Source: Bog-756 sp963812885
GTDB lineage: Bacteria; Actinomycetota; Acidimicrobiia; Acidimicrobiales; RAAP-2
NCBI GenBank assembly: GCA_963812885.1
Contig: CAWEWZ010000007.1
Coordinates: 248,001 to 312,000 of the forward strand
Length of the DNA: 64,000 nucleotides
Direction: 5' to 3'
The notes under the pieces are model-generated. The model saw only the letters and a program-made list of their open reading frames with translations. It ran no database searches and had not been told where the DNA came from. How positions within the stretch are numbered: the first letter of the stretch is position 1; every line of letters begins with the position of its first letter. A program made the position numbers and the translations under genes. Positions 7,837-16,426 of this stretch are shown here, piece by piece.

Positions 7837-9504
7837 TCAGCGCAGGACCCGGCCCGGCCTCTGCTCGAGCCCGTCGGGAACCGGCTGACCGTCGACCCGG
7901 GTGGGCACCCCGTTGACCAGTGTGTGGGTCATGCCCACCGGCGCGTCCGCGGTCAGACGCTCCCCGTCGGCCGGGAAGTCCACCACCCGGCGGAGCGGCC
8001 CGGGGGCCACGGTGTCGGGATCGAAGACCACCAGGTCGGCGGCCAGGCCGACGGCCACCGTACCCCGGTCGTCGAGGCCGTAGACCCGGGCCGGCTCGGC
8101 GGTGAGCTTGTGGACGGCGTGCTCGAGGCTCATCACCTGGCGATCCCGGACCCAGTTGCCCAACAGGTCGGTGGCGAAGCAGGCATCGCACAGTTGGCTC
8201 ACGTGGGCGCCGGAGTCGGCCAGGCCCAACAGGACGTCGTCCCTCGGCAGCAGGGAGGCGATGCCGTCGGGATTGTTGTTGGCCAGCACCGACCAGAAGC
8301 GCGAGGTGAGATCGTCGTCGAGGGAGAGATCGAGCAGCACGTCGAGTGCGGTCACACCCTGTTCCCCGGCCAGCTCGTCGACCGACCGGCCCACCAGATC
8401 GGGCCGGCTGGGCGACTCGGCCACCGTGAGCGAGGCGGTGTTGAACAGGCTGAATCCACCCGACGTGAGCTGTCTCTGGGTCGCCGCCCGCCACGCCGGA
8501 TCGCGATAGGCCGCCTTCCGCTCTTCGACGGGGGCATCCATGAGGGCCGCGAACTGCGGGAACGTATTCAGGGAGAAGGGCTCGGCGAGATTCATCTGGA
8601 ACACCAGGGGCCGGCACGACACCTGGGGCCAGACGTCCACGCCCGAGGCCCGGGCCGCGGCATGTTCGTCCATGACCTTCTCGTGGTAGTCGGATCCGGC
8701 GAAGGTGAGCAGCGCGGTCCAGGTGAACGGCCGCCCGATGTGACGCTGCAGTTCGAACATCTGGCTGTTGCTCATCACGCCGCCGGGGAGCAGCGCGGCC
8801 ACGCCCCGGCTGCGGTTCCGCATCGGCTCGAGCAGAGCGGCGAGCTCGGCGAAGTCGGCGACACGTGATGGCACCGGCCGCCCGTGGTCCCCGTTGTGGG
8901 TGGGGGACCAGCTGGACGCGAAGCCCATGGCCCCGGCGTCGAGGGCATCGTCGATGACCGCACGCATCAGGTCGATCTCGCGGTCGGTGGCCGCCCGCTC
9001 GTAGGCCTCGGCGCCCATGATGAAGAGCCGGACCGCGGTGTGTCCCACGTAGCAGCCGAAGTTGAGGGCGACGCCGCGGCGCTGGACGGCGTCGAGGTAC
9101 TGGGGAAAGGTCTCGAACTCGTCCCAGGGCACCCCGGCCATCAGGGTGTCGAAGCTCATGTCCTCCACGTGCTGGAGGGTGCGGACGATGATCTCGACGC
9201 CGTCGGCCCGGGTGGGGGCGATGGAGAAGCCGCAGTTGCCGGCCACCACCGTGGTCACCCCGTGGAACGAGGACGGGCTGAGGTCGGGGTCCCAGAACAC
9301 CTGGGCGTCGTAGTGGGTGTGGATGTCGATGAACCCCGGGGCCACCACCTGACCGGCGGCGTCCAGTTCGGTCGTCCCCGACAGTCGGTCGCCGACGGCT
9401 GCGATGCGGCCGTCGCGGACGGCGACATCGGCCCGCCGGCCGGGCGCTCCGCTCCCGTCGACCAGGGTCCCCCCACGTATGACGACGTCACCGTCCATGG
9501 CCAT
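7837..9504 (-). CDS. D-aminoacylase / N-acyl-D-amino-acid deacylase family amidohydrolase
   Basis: Metal-dependent amidohydrolase (amidohydrolase family 3) expected to hydrolyse N-acyl-D-amino acids or related amides in the cytoplasm. It begins MAMDGDVVIRGGTLVDGSGA, typical for the family, and continues DVAVRDGRIAAVGDRLSG, then GFIDIHTHYDAQVFWDPDL with the HxH metal ligands, AGNCGFSIAP, GAMGFASSWSPTHNGDHGRP, and near the end LLGLADSGAHVSQLCDACF with the metal-binding Asp. The C-terminus is the usual beta domain (DLVVFDPDTVAPGPLRRVVD, HTLVNGVPTRVDG). About 555 aa, full length and free of frameshifts. I chose ATG 9504; a longer frame upstream lacks family similarity. A monocistronic gene by spacing. 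Confidence 0.9.
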   Translation of the reverse strand: MAMDGDVVIRGGTLVDGSGAPGRRADVAVRDGRIAAVGDRLSGTTELDAAGQVVAPGFIDIHTHYDAQVFWDPDLSPSSFHGVTTVVAGNCGFSIAPTRADGVEIIVRTLQHVEDMSFDTLMAGVPWDEFETFPQYLDAVQRRGVALNFGCYVGHTAVRLFIMGAEAYERAATDREIDLMRAVIDDALDAGAMGFASSWSPTHNGDHGRPVPSRVADFAELAALLEPMRNRSRGVAALLPGGVMSNSQMFELQRHIGRPFTWTALLTFAGSDYHEKVMDEHAAARASGVDVWPQVSCRPLVFQMNLAEPFSLNTFPQFAALMDAPVEERKAAYRDPAWRAATQRQLTSGGFSLFNTASLTVAESPSRPDLVGRSVDELAGEQGVTALDVLLDLSLDDDLTSRFWSVLANNNPDGIASLLPRDDVLLGLADSGAHVSQLCDACFATDLLGNWVRDRQVMSLEHAVHKLTAEPARVYGLDDRGTVAVGLAADLVVFDPDTVAPGPLRRVVDFPADGERLTADAPVGMTHTLVNGVPTRVDGQPVPDGLEQRPGRVLR

Positions 9505-9629
9505 GCCCGCTTTCTCGGTGCCGGCCTGCATCCTACCCAGCGGGTTCGCCGGGTTGCCGGGCCGACCGCGTCCCCGGGTGGCAACGAATAGGCTCGGGCC
9601 GGCAACCAACGGTTCAGGAGTCGAGTGCG

Positions 9630-9815
9630 ATGGCCGAAGATGGAGGACCCCGGCTCAGGGAAGCCCGAGAGAACAAAGGCGGCGTCCGGGTCCGAGCCGC
9701 ATCGGTCGACGAGATGGTCGACGAGGCCGGCAGGGAGTCCTTCCCGGCGAGCGATCCCCCGGCGACGTGGTCCGGTGAGGACCGGGGCAGTCTGAGCCAT
9801 GGTCGGAGTGAATGA
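9630..9815 (+). CDS. small hydrophilic protein with ESFPASDPPATW motif (61 aa)
   Basis: ATG 9630 is preceded by CAGGAG (9614-9619, slightly far). The 61-aa product is charged, without membrane segments, and contains the motif GRESFPASDPPATW near residues 35-48. Short proteins with an (E)SFPASDPP(A/S)W core recur widely in bacteria with no known role; I recall the motif but cannot name a described function. The stop overlaps by 17 bp the start of the next gene (ATG 9799), suggesting translational coupling. Confidence 0.6.
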   Translation: MAEDGGPRLREARENKGGVRVRAASVDEMVDEAGRESFPASDPPATWSGEDRGSLSHGRSE

Positions 9816-10287
9816 CGACTCCCCCGGTCCGGGCTGGTGGGTGGGATCGGACGGCGGGTGGCATGCACCGGAGGAGGACTTCGGCGCCGATGTACCGAAG
9901 CGGAGCCATCCGGTCCGGAGGGTGGCCATCGTCCTCCTCGCCGTGGCCGTGGTCGGAGCCACCACCGTCGGCGCCTGGCTGGGTGCGAGCTCGTCGACGA
10001 CCGGTTCCGTGAACGGGGGCCCGACGCTGGCCGCACTCACCTCGCAGGTCGAGCAGGTGGTCACCGGCACCGGCGCCCATCAGTTCGGGGTCGCCGGCGT
10101 GGCCGACGTCGTCTGTGTCCCACCCGCCTCGTGGACAGCGGGAGCAAGGTTCGAGTGCTCCGTCTACGCGTCGGCGGCACGAAAGATCGGCGTCTACGAC
10201 GGGACCGTCGCCGCCGGGGGAACGGCGGGGGAGTGGCGCTGGAGTGGAACGTGGTACCCGATCGCGCGTCCCGTGGCCGTCGACTAG
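9799..10287 (+). CDS. membrane-anchored protein with DUF4333-like extracytoplasmic domain
   Basis: 162 aa. N-terminal cytoplasmic part (about 1-40) rich in Gly/Trp (GPGWWVGSDGGWHAPEEDF), a basic KRSHPVRR stop-transfer flank, one membrane helix (VAIVLLAVAVVGATTVGAWL, about 42-63), then a secreted domain. That domain has the ADVVCVPPASWTAGARFECS pattern, with paired cysteines and a GA-F-C core, that resembles the DUF4333 family of actinobacterial envelope proteins. It ends WRWSGTWYPIARPVAVD. It overlaps the small SFPASDPP gene. Function unknown; location at the cell envelope is the firm part of the call. Confidence 0.68.
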   Translation: MVGVNDDSPGPGWWVGSDGGWHAPEEDFGADVPKRSHPVRRVAIVLLAVAVVGATTVGAWLGASSSTTGSVNGGPTLAALTSQVEQVVTGTGAHQFGVAGVADVVCVPPASWTAGARFECSVYASAARKIGVYDGTVAAGGTAGEWRWSGTWYPIARPVAVD

Positions 10288-10297
10288 CCGCGGCCGG

Positions 10298-12262
10298 TCA
10301 CGGGTCCACCATCAACTGCCCGGCCAACGCGGCCCGTACATCGGGCACGGAGGCCTCGCCGGCGCGGAGGCCGCGGTCCACGATCTCCAGAGCACGGTGG
10401 AAGTCGATCCACGTGAAATCACCCAGGTCGATGTTGATCAGCACGTCCGCCGATGCCGACTTGTAGTTGCCCAGCTCGAACTGAATGGCCTGCAGCGAGT
10501 TCATCAGGATGTCGACGACATCGGGCATGCCCCGCGATCCCGACAAGTAGGACAGGGGATTGAGACGGTTGATGCGCTTGAACGTGCGGGAGAGGGATGT
10601 GGAGACGGCGGGATCGAGGCGCGGAACCACGTTCACCGCGATCACGATGTCAGCTCCCATGTCCCGGACCACGTTCGAGGGAACCGGGTCGATCATCCCC
10701 CCGTCCACCAGGGTGTGACCGTCCATCTGCACCGGCTTGAAGATGAGTGGAATGGAGCAGCTGGCCCGGAAGGCGGCATCGAGGGGGCCGGTGCCGATGG
10801 TGACGGCCGAGCCGCTGTCGATGTCCATGGCCACGACCTGACAGGGCACGTCGAGCTGGGCGAAGGAATCGCGGTCCAGCAGCGGAGAGAAGATCGAGAC
10901 GAGCCGGTGCCCACTGAGTAGTCCCACCCCGCTGAGGGAGGGATCGAGGACCGAGAGCACGGTGCGCACATTGCCGATGCGGCCGGCCACGGCCTGCATC
11001 TCCTGGGGCGGCATGCCGGCCGCATAGCCGATGGCCACGATCGAACCCATGCTGGTTCCGGCCACCAGGTCGACGGGGAGGCCGGCCTGTTCGAGGGCGA
11101 GCAGTACACCCACATGGGCGATCCCGAAGGCGGCACCCCCTCCCAGCGCGATCCCGACCGTGGCCCCGGCGACCTTGCGGGTCAGGCGCCGGAGTACCCG
11201 GGATGCGGGCTGTGTCGGGTCGGCCAGCGGCAGCGGCCCGAGACGGTCCCGTTCCCACCCCGCAGTCATTGCCGGATCGTCGGGCAGGACAAAGGGTTCG
11301 CAGTGGTTGAGCCACGGCGCCGGACCCGTCGCCCGGTACCGGTTGACCACCTGGAAGACCCGGGCCGCGCCGACTGGTGCCGGGGTCGGCTCCTTCGTCA
11401 CCTGAATGACGAACTCACAGGCGTTGGCGGCGAGTTCGACGCCATGGTGGGGAAGGGTCGGGAAGTCGATGACGAAGAGACGGAACCGCCCGCCGTAGGC
11501 GTGGAGGACGGTGTCCACGGCCCGGGCGATCTCGTGGCCCCCCGGAGCCTCGGGAGCCGAGACGTCGAGGACCGGGGGCAGGTCCCCCCGGGATCTGACG
11601 GCGGCGGCCGGGATGTCGCCGTCCGCCAACGACCCGATGGGGATTCCGTCCTTCCCGACCCTGACCAGCAACGCCCCGCACCCCAGGACCTCCCGGGTGA
11701 GTTCGGAGACGGCGGCGGCGATGAGACTGGCGCCGGCCACGTCGGGCTCCGCGACCACCCCGACCACGATGGGCCGGCTGGTCACCGGATGGTGGCGGGC
11801 CAAGGCCATGGCCCGCTGGGACAGGAGCCGGGTGAGGCTGGCCATGACCTGGGTGTCCTCACGGACGGCCTGACGGAAGTCATCCTTGCCCAGGACCAGG
11901 GCCCGGGTGGCCCGCCCGCAGATCACGGTGGCCGACCGGCGCTCGTCGAGCACGAGGGCCATCTCGCCGGCGCATTCCCCCCTGCCGATAGTCCCGACCA
12001 GTTCCTCTTGGCCGCCGGCGGCCATTCCCCATACCTCGAGCTGCCCGCTGGCCACGACCAGCAACTCGCCACCTTCGTCACCGGCTCGCCAGACCACCTC
12101 CCCCCGGGCGTAATTGCGTTCGGTGAGCCGCGCCGCGATGGCACCGAGCGAGTGGGGGGAGAGGCCGGCGAACAGCGTGGCCCGGCCGAGGAGCTCGATG
12201 TAGTCGCCGCCCGGCCCGCCCGGTCGCCGGAACGGGGTCACCCCGCCGGGATCATCGGTCAT
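10298..12262 (-). CDS. patatin-like phospholipase with N-terminal cNMP-binding domain (NTE family)
   Basis: 654 aa. Residues about 20-145 form a cyclic-nucleotide-binding domain (EVVWRAGDEGGELLVVASGQ; GRGECAGEMALVLDERRSAT). A Rossmann-like spacer follows (about 160-330). The patatin domain begins VGIALGGGAAFGIAHVGVLL (oxyanion GGG), has the nucleophile in GTSMG (about residue 400) and the dyad aspartate in LVDGGMIDPVP (about 520). This is the architecture of neuropathy-target-esterase-like lysophospholipases, predicted to cleave acyl esters of phospholipids at the membrane. Its ATG overlaps the stop of the upstream WS/DGAT gene (ATGA, 12259-12262), so the two are translationally coupled, linking acyl release to storage-lipid synthesis. 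No frameshift. Confidence 0.92.
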   Translation of the reverse strand: MTDDPGGVTPFRRPGGPGGDYIELLGRATLFAGLSPHSLGAIAARLTERNYARGEVVWRAGDEGGELLVVASGQLEVWGMAAGGQEELVGTIGRGECAGEMALVLDERRSATVICGRATRALVLGKDDFRQAVREDTQVMASLTRLLSQRAMALARHHPVTSRPIVVGVVAEPDVAGASLIAAAVSELTREVLGCGALLVRVGKDGIPIGSLADGDIPAAAVRSRGDLPPVLDVSAPEAPGGHEIARAVDTVLHAYGGRFRLFVIDFPTLPHHGVELAANACEFVIQVTKEPTPAPVGAARVFQVVNRYRATGPAPWLNHCEPFVLPDDPAMTAGWERDRLGPLPLADPTQPASRVLRRLTRKVAGATVGIALGGGAAFGIAHVGVLLALEQAGLPVDLVAGTSMGSIVAIGYAAGMPPQEMQAVAGRIGNVRTVLSVLDPSLSGVGLLSGHRLVSIFSPLLDRDSFAQLDVPCQVVAMDIDSGSAVTIGTGPLDAAFRASCSIPLIFKPVQMDGHTLVDGGMIDPVPSNVVRDMGADIVIAVNVVPRLDPAVSTSLSRTFKRINRLNPLSYLSGSRGMPDVVDILMNSLQAIQFELGNYKSASADVLINIDLGDFTWIDFHRALEIVDRGLRAGEASVPDVRAALAGQLMVDP

Positions 12263-13641
12263 CGTGGGGCGGTGGGCACGGCGTCGAGCAGCGCCGCCAC
12301 CTCGGTGCCGGTGTAGTCCGCCAGCACCTCGATGTCGGGGACATGGTCCTCGCAGCCCATGAACCCCAGCGCCGCTTCGTCGGCGTGGCTCACGATGGTC
12401 ACGCCGAGCCCGACCCCTTCGATGAGTGGACCCATCGGGAACATGGCCCGCAACCTGGCTCCTGCGGCATAGAGAGGAAGGTCGGGACCGTGGATGTTGG
12501 AGATGAACACGTTCATGACGGGCGGGGCGATATCCGCGATCTTCATGCCCGAGACGGCCCGCATCACCGGCCCCACGACCCGGGACGGTGCCAGAGTGGC
12601 GATACTCCCCATCAACCCCGATCCCGATCGGGCATAGAGGTCCTTTGCTGCGGTGGCCGAACGGGTGACCTCCGCCAGTCGGAGCGCGGGCCCGTGGCGG
12701 TCGACCGGGAGCGAATACAGCATGAAGGAGATCTGGTTGCCCGACGAACCGTGTTCCGGCCGACGCTCCGAGACGGGGACTCCGGCCACCAGCGGTCGCG
12801 TCGGCTCTTCACCATGGAGGAGTGCGTAGCGACGAAGGGCGCCGGCGCACACCGCCACCACCACGTCGTTGACCGATACCCCGAACCCCCGCCGGATCTG
12901 TTCGATCTCGTCGAGCGGGATGGTGGCGAAGGCAACCGATCGTCGCGGGGTCAGCGCCCGGTTGTAGGGCTGGCGGGGACCGGTGAAAGGGAGGGGGGTG
13001 TCGGCCCGGCTCCGCACCATGTCCACCGTCGAGGCCCCCACCCGCCTGAGACTGCGGACGACGGCCTCGGGGCGATGCCACAGGTTCGCGAGGGTGGCCC
13101 GTCCGAGCTCGGCCAAGCCGGGGGCGGGCGAGGGCTGCCACGGAGGGGGTCCGGCACCGACGGCCGGTGACGGTTCGAGATCGAAGAAGGCGGCCAGGGC
13201 GAAGATGCCCGAGAGTCCATCGGCCGCGCTGTGGTGGATCTTGGCGATGACCGCCACGTCGTCCTTGTTCACTCCCTCCACGAACCACGCCTCCCACGGG
13301 GGACGGTCGGTGGGAAGAGGGAAGGAGGCGATCTCCGCGGCCACCCCGGCCAGTGCGTCGAGCCCTCCTCCGTTGGCCAGGACGATGTGGTGGAGGTGGC
13401 GGTCGAGGTGGATGTCGTCGTCGTCGATCCAGACCGGATGGGTGAGTGGTCCCCGAATCAGGCGTCTGCGGAGGGGCTCGATCATCTGGAACCGCTCTGC
13501 GACATGCGACCGGAACACCTTGTAGTCGAAGTCCGAAGGGGCGTCCGAGCGGTCGAGGATCAGCGTGGCCAGCACATGGAGGTGCTGGGAAGCCGTCTCA
13601 CCCGCCATGAACAGGACATCGAGGTCCGAGAGTTGTTCCAC
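12259..13641 (-). CDS. wax ester synthase / diacylglycerol O-acyltransferase (WS/DGAT)
   Basis: 460 aa, normal length. Transfers an acyl group from acyl-CoA to a fatty alcohol or diacylglycerol, making wax esters or triacylglycerol. The active-site HHxxxDG motif is KIHHSAADGLSG near residue 137. The N-terminal MEQLSDLDVLFMAGE and PLRRRLIRGPLTHPVWIDDD, the central SVNDVVVAVCAGALRRY and the late PVMNVFISNIHGPDLPLYAAG (NISNIPG-like) are all characteristic. It is the first gene of a two-gene unit with the cNMP-patatin and has no frameshift. Triacylglycerol storage is common in actinobacteria, which fits. Confidence 0.93.
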   Translation of the reverse strand: MEQLSDLDVLFMAGETASQHLHVLATLILDRSDAPSDFDYKVFRSHVAERFQMIEPLRRRLIRGPLTHPVWIDDDDIHLDRHLHHIVLANGGGLDALAGVAAEIASFPLPTDRPPWEAWFVEGVNKDDVAVIAKIHHSAADGLSGIFALAAFFDLEPSPAVGAGPPPWQPSPAPGLAELGRATLANLWHRPEAVVRSLRRVGASTVDMVRSRADTPLPFTGPRQPYNRALTPRRSVAFATIPLDEIEQIRRGFGVSVNDVVVAVCAGALRRYALLHGEEPTRPLVAGVPVSERRPEHGSSGNQISFMLYSLPVDRHGPALRLAEVTRSATAAKDLYARSGSGLMGSIATLAPSRVVGPVMRAVSGMKIADIAPPVMNVFISNIHGPDLPLYAAGARLRAMFPMGPLIEGVGLGVTIVSHADEAALGFMGCEDHVPDIEVLADYTGTEVAALLDAVPTAPR

Positions 13642-13843
13642 CGGTCAAGAGACTATCCACCACCGCCGCCCACCATCCCGTCCGTTGGCCGGACCGGTGG
13701 GTCTCCCCCAGGCTCGCCGCGGTCACCGGAGTGCGACCCCGGGTTCGACGGTCGGGGAGCGGTGCCCGAGCGCCGACCCCGGCGGCTGGCTACCATTTGG
13801 AGCCGTGGGGCCTTCTGGGGGGGCGGAATGGCGGTGGAACGAC

Positions 13844-14128
13844 ATGCCTTCTGAGGACGACCCGAGGCTGACCGACGACATCGGAGCCAGAGCGCTCGAA
13901 GCGGTCAGAACCGGTGCCACGCTCAACGCCGATCACCGCGCCGACCCCGGCGCCCTTCGTTCGATCGGTACCTGTCGGATCTGCAGGATCTTCTGCTACC
14001 AGTCCCAGGACGGGACATGGAAGCACGTCCCCTCCATCGAGGAGTGCGACCACGCCGACAACTGGATCCGTCAACGACGGGAGCTGGTATCGATGTCCCA
14101 TCAACCGTCCGAGACCCGGTACTCCTGA
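13844..14128 (+). CDS. small cysteine-containing protein (94 aa)
   Basis: ATG 13844 (MPSEDDPRLTDDIGARALEA). The central segment RSIGTCRICRIFCYQSQDGT carries a CxxC-x3-C cluster, followed by a lone C in IEECDHADNWIRQRR. The cluster could bind zinc or iron or form disulfides. No signal peptide and no recognised family. Upstream 13650-13843 holds no other convincing gene; an overlapping short frame from ATG 13829 stops at once. Assigned on codon pattern and lack of a better reading on either strand. Confidence 0.5.
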   Translation: MPSEDDPRLTDDIGARALEAVRTGATLNADHRADPGALRSIGTCRICRIFCYQSQDGTWKHVPSIEECDHADNWIRQRRELVSMSHQPSETRYS

Positions 14129-14301
14129 TCGCATGATCGGGCGGGTGGCCGGGCCCGCCTGACGGCGACCGTTCGGCGGTCGGGCCCCGGGGCGACCGCC
14201 GGGCGCTCCGCCCCCGGCCTCGGCCAACCGTTCCGGCTGAGCCGACGGCATCGGCCCACTGGCTGGGCGTTACCATGACGGGAACGCCGAAAGGAGGGCC
14301 G

Positions 14302-14679
14302 ATGAGCGATCTTGGACAGCTCAAGAGGCAGACCCGCGCCGTACTCAGCGAATTGGGGTCGTCCCCGGACGAGGTCGCCGAATCACTGCGGGCCGCCGGT
14401 GTCCACGGAGTCCCCAGGGACAACCGCAGCTGTGCGGTGGCCCTCTACCTGACCGCGCTGATGGGATCGGACCCCCGGGTCCGCGCCGTCAACGTCGGGC
14501 ACTGCTCCCTCCTCATCGACACGGCGGCGCCCCCGGAGTTCCGGCCCAACGGCCGGTTGCTGGTCCAGTTGCCGAAGCCGGTCCGACAGTTCGTGGCCGC
14601 GTTCGACGCCCGGCGGTATCCCACGGTCACCCGGGAGCCTGCGGAACGAACCCAGGCTCCGACGGCCGTGGTCGGATAG
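14302..14679 (+). CDS. hypothetical protein (125 aa)
   Basis: ATG 14302 sits 5-7 bases after the consensus-like RBS AAAGGAGG (14290-14297). The product starts MSDLGQLKRQTRAVLSELG, looks cytoplasmic and mixed alpha/beta, and includes VPRDNRSCAVALYLTALMG and LLVQLPKPVRQFVAAFDARR. The RDNRSCAVALYL and LPxPVRxFVxxFD patterns recur in short actinobacterial proteins of unknown function as far as I recall, but I cannot name the family. It converges on the acetolactate-synthase-like gene, 13 bp from its stop. Confidence 0.6.
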   Translation: MSDLGQLKRQTRAVLSELGSSPDEVAESLRAAGVHGVPRDNRSCAVALYLTALMGSDPRVRAVNVGHCSLLIDTAAPPEFRPNGRLLVQLPKPVRQFVAAFDARRYPTVTREPAERTQAPTAVVG

Positions 14680-14692
14680 ACGAGCGGAGCGC

Positions 14693-16354
14693 TCAGGCGA
14701 AGGATTCGTCGAGCTCGCCCAACGAGTGGATGAGGTCGAGGTTGGCCGAATAGTCGACCGGGCAGGCGATCACCGAGACGGTGTCGGCGGCCAGGGCGGC
14801 GCGCAGCGTCGGCAGGAGTTCGTCAGCGGCACCGATCCGGTACCCGTGGGCGCCGAAGCTCTCGGCATAGGCCACGAAGTCGGGATTACCGAAGGTCGTG
14901 TCCACCTCGTGCCCGAGCTCGAGCTCCATCTTCCAACTGATCAGGCCATAGGCGTCGTCCACCCAGATCAGGATGACCATGGCGATCCCTTCGCGAACCG
15001 CGGTCTCGATCTCCTGCGAATTCATGAGGAAGGCACCGTCTCCGGTGGCCACCAGCACCTTGGCATCGGGCCGGGCCATCTTGGCGCCGATGGCCCCGGG
15101 CAGCGACCAGGCCATGGTGGACAGCCCGTTGGAGATCAGGCAGGTGTTCGGCGAGTAGGTGGGATAGAGCCGGGCCATCCACATCTTGAGGGCACCGGTG
15201 TCGACCAGCACGATGTCGTCGGGGCCCAGCGCCGCCCGGGTGTCGGCCACGATGCGGGCGGGGGCGAGTGGGAACCGGTCGTCGACCCGACCCCGTTCGA
15301 GTTCTCCGGCCAGGAGCCCTCTGATCCTCTGCTCGTCGCCCTGGCCTTCGAAGGTCCGGTCCACCGCGGCCACCAGGGCGTCGAGACTACGTCCGATGTC
15401 GGCCTGGAGTCCGACGGCGACGTTGTAGTGGCGGTCGACTTCGGCGGGAAAGCGATGGATGTGGATGATCTGCTTGTCGCCCAGAGGATTGATGCGGGTC
15501 GGATCGAACTCCTGGAGCTCGTAGCCCACGGTGACGATCACGTCGGCCCGGTCGAAGCCGAAGTTCACGTAGTCGTGACGCATGAAGCCGACCGCGCCGA
15601 GGGCGTGGGGATGGTCGTCGGAAAGGATCCCCTTGCCGTGGAAGGTGGTGGCCACCGGGACGCCGAGCGCGTCGGCAAAGCGGCGGAGGCTTTCGCCGGC
15701 GTTCGAACGGGTGGCGCCGTGCCCGGCCAGCACGATGGGGTTGACCGCGTCCCGCAGGATCGATGCCGCCCGAGCCAGCTGGCCCGATGACGGCTCGTCC
15801 GGCCGGGGGATGTTGACCGGGAGCGGCACGGCGCCGGGCGGGGCGGGTGCCCGTTCGATGTCCTCGGGGACGGCCAGGTAGACGGCGCCCGGCCGCTCGG
15901 TCTGGGCCAGTTTGAAGGCCTTCCGGAACATCTCGGGGACCGCTCCGGGCGTGGCGATCAGGGCCGACCACTTGGTGACCGGGTCGAACATCGAGACGAG
16001 ATCCACGCCCTGGTGCGACTCCTTGAAGCTGCGGTCCATCCCCACCTGGGCCGAGAGGGCGATCAGCGGCGTCGAGTTGGTGGTGGCGTCGGCCGTACCC
16101 AGCAGGAGGTTGATCGCGCCCGGGCCCAGCGTCGCTGAGCAGACACCGGGTCGCCCGGTGAGCCGTCCATAGGTCTCGGCCATGAACGATGCACCCTGTT
16201 CGTGGCGCACCAGCACATAGCGGACCGACGACCGCGACAGGGCTTCGACGAAGTGGATGTTCTCCTCGCCGGGGACCCCGAACACGTGGCTGACCCCCTC
16301 GTTCTCCAAGCAGCGCACCATCAGCTCCGCGATCGACGGCTGCGGCTCGGCCAT
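14693..16354 (-). CDS. acetolactate synthase (AlsS-like, ThDP-dependent)
   Basis: 553 aa from ATG 16354 (MAEPQPSIAELMVRCLENEG). Condenses two pyruvates to 2-acetolactate, or acts as a related ThDP enzyme. Catalytic Glu lies in VLVRHEQGASFMAETYGR; TLGPGAINLLLGTADATTNS and GMDRSFKESHQGVDLVSMFD follow. The FAD-like middle domain has NPIVLAGHGATRSNAGESL. The ThDP motif is ATGDGAFLMNSQEIETAV with WVDDAYGLISWKMELELG about 28 residues later. No frameshift. No small regulatory subunit gene is next to it, which favours a catabolic (AlsS/IolD/oxo-acid) role over branched-chain biosynthesis. It starts 72 bp from the divergent membrane-protein gene at 16427. Confidence 0.88.
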   Translation of the reverse strand: MAEPQPSIAELMVRCLENEGVSHVFGVPGEENIHFVEALSRSSVRYVLVRHEQGASFMAETYGRLTGRPGVCSATLGPGAINLLLGTADATTNSTPLIALSAQVGMDRSFKESHQGVDLVSMFDPVTKWSALIATPGAVPEMFRKAFKLAQTERPGAVYLAVPEDIERAPAPPGAVPLPVNIPRPDEPSSGQLARAASILRDAVNPIVLAGHGATRSNAGESLRRFADALGVPVATTFHGKGILSDDHPHALGAVGFMRHDYVNFGFDRADVIVTVGYELQEFDPTRINPLGDKQIIHIHRFPAEVDRHYNVAVGLQADIGRSLDALVAAVDRTFEGQGDEQRIRGLLAGELERGRVDDRFPLAPARIVADTRAALGPDDIVLVDTGALKMWMARLYPTYSPNTCLISNGLSTMAWSLPGAIGAKMARPDAKVLVATGDGAFLMNSQEIETAVREGIAMVILIWVDDAYGLISWKMELELGHEVDTTFGNPDFVAYAESFGAHGYRIGAADELLPTLRAALAADTVSVIACPVDYSANLDLIHSLGELDESFA

Positions 16355-16426
16355 GACCAGCACACTACGCCGATGCCGGCACCCACGACCACGTCCTCCC
16401 GGGGCCGGCCAGGTACCCTCTGGCTC

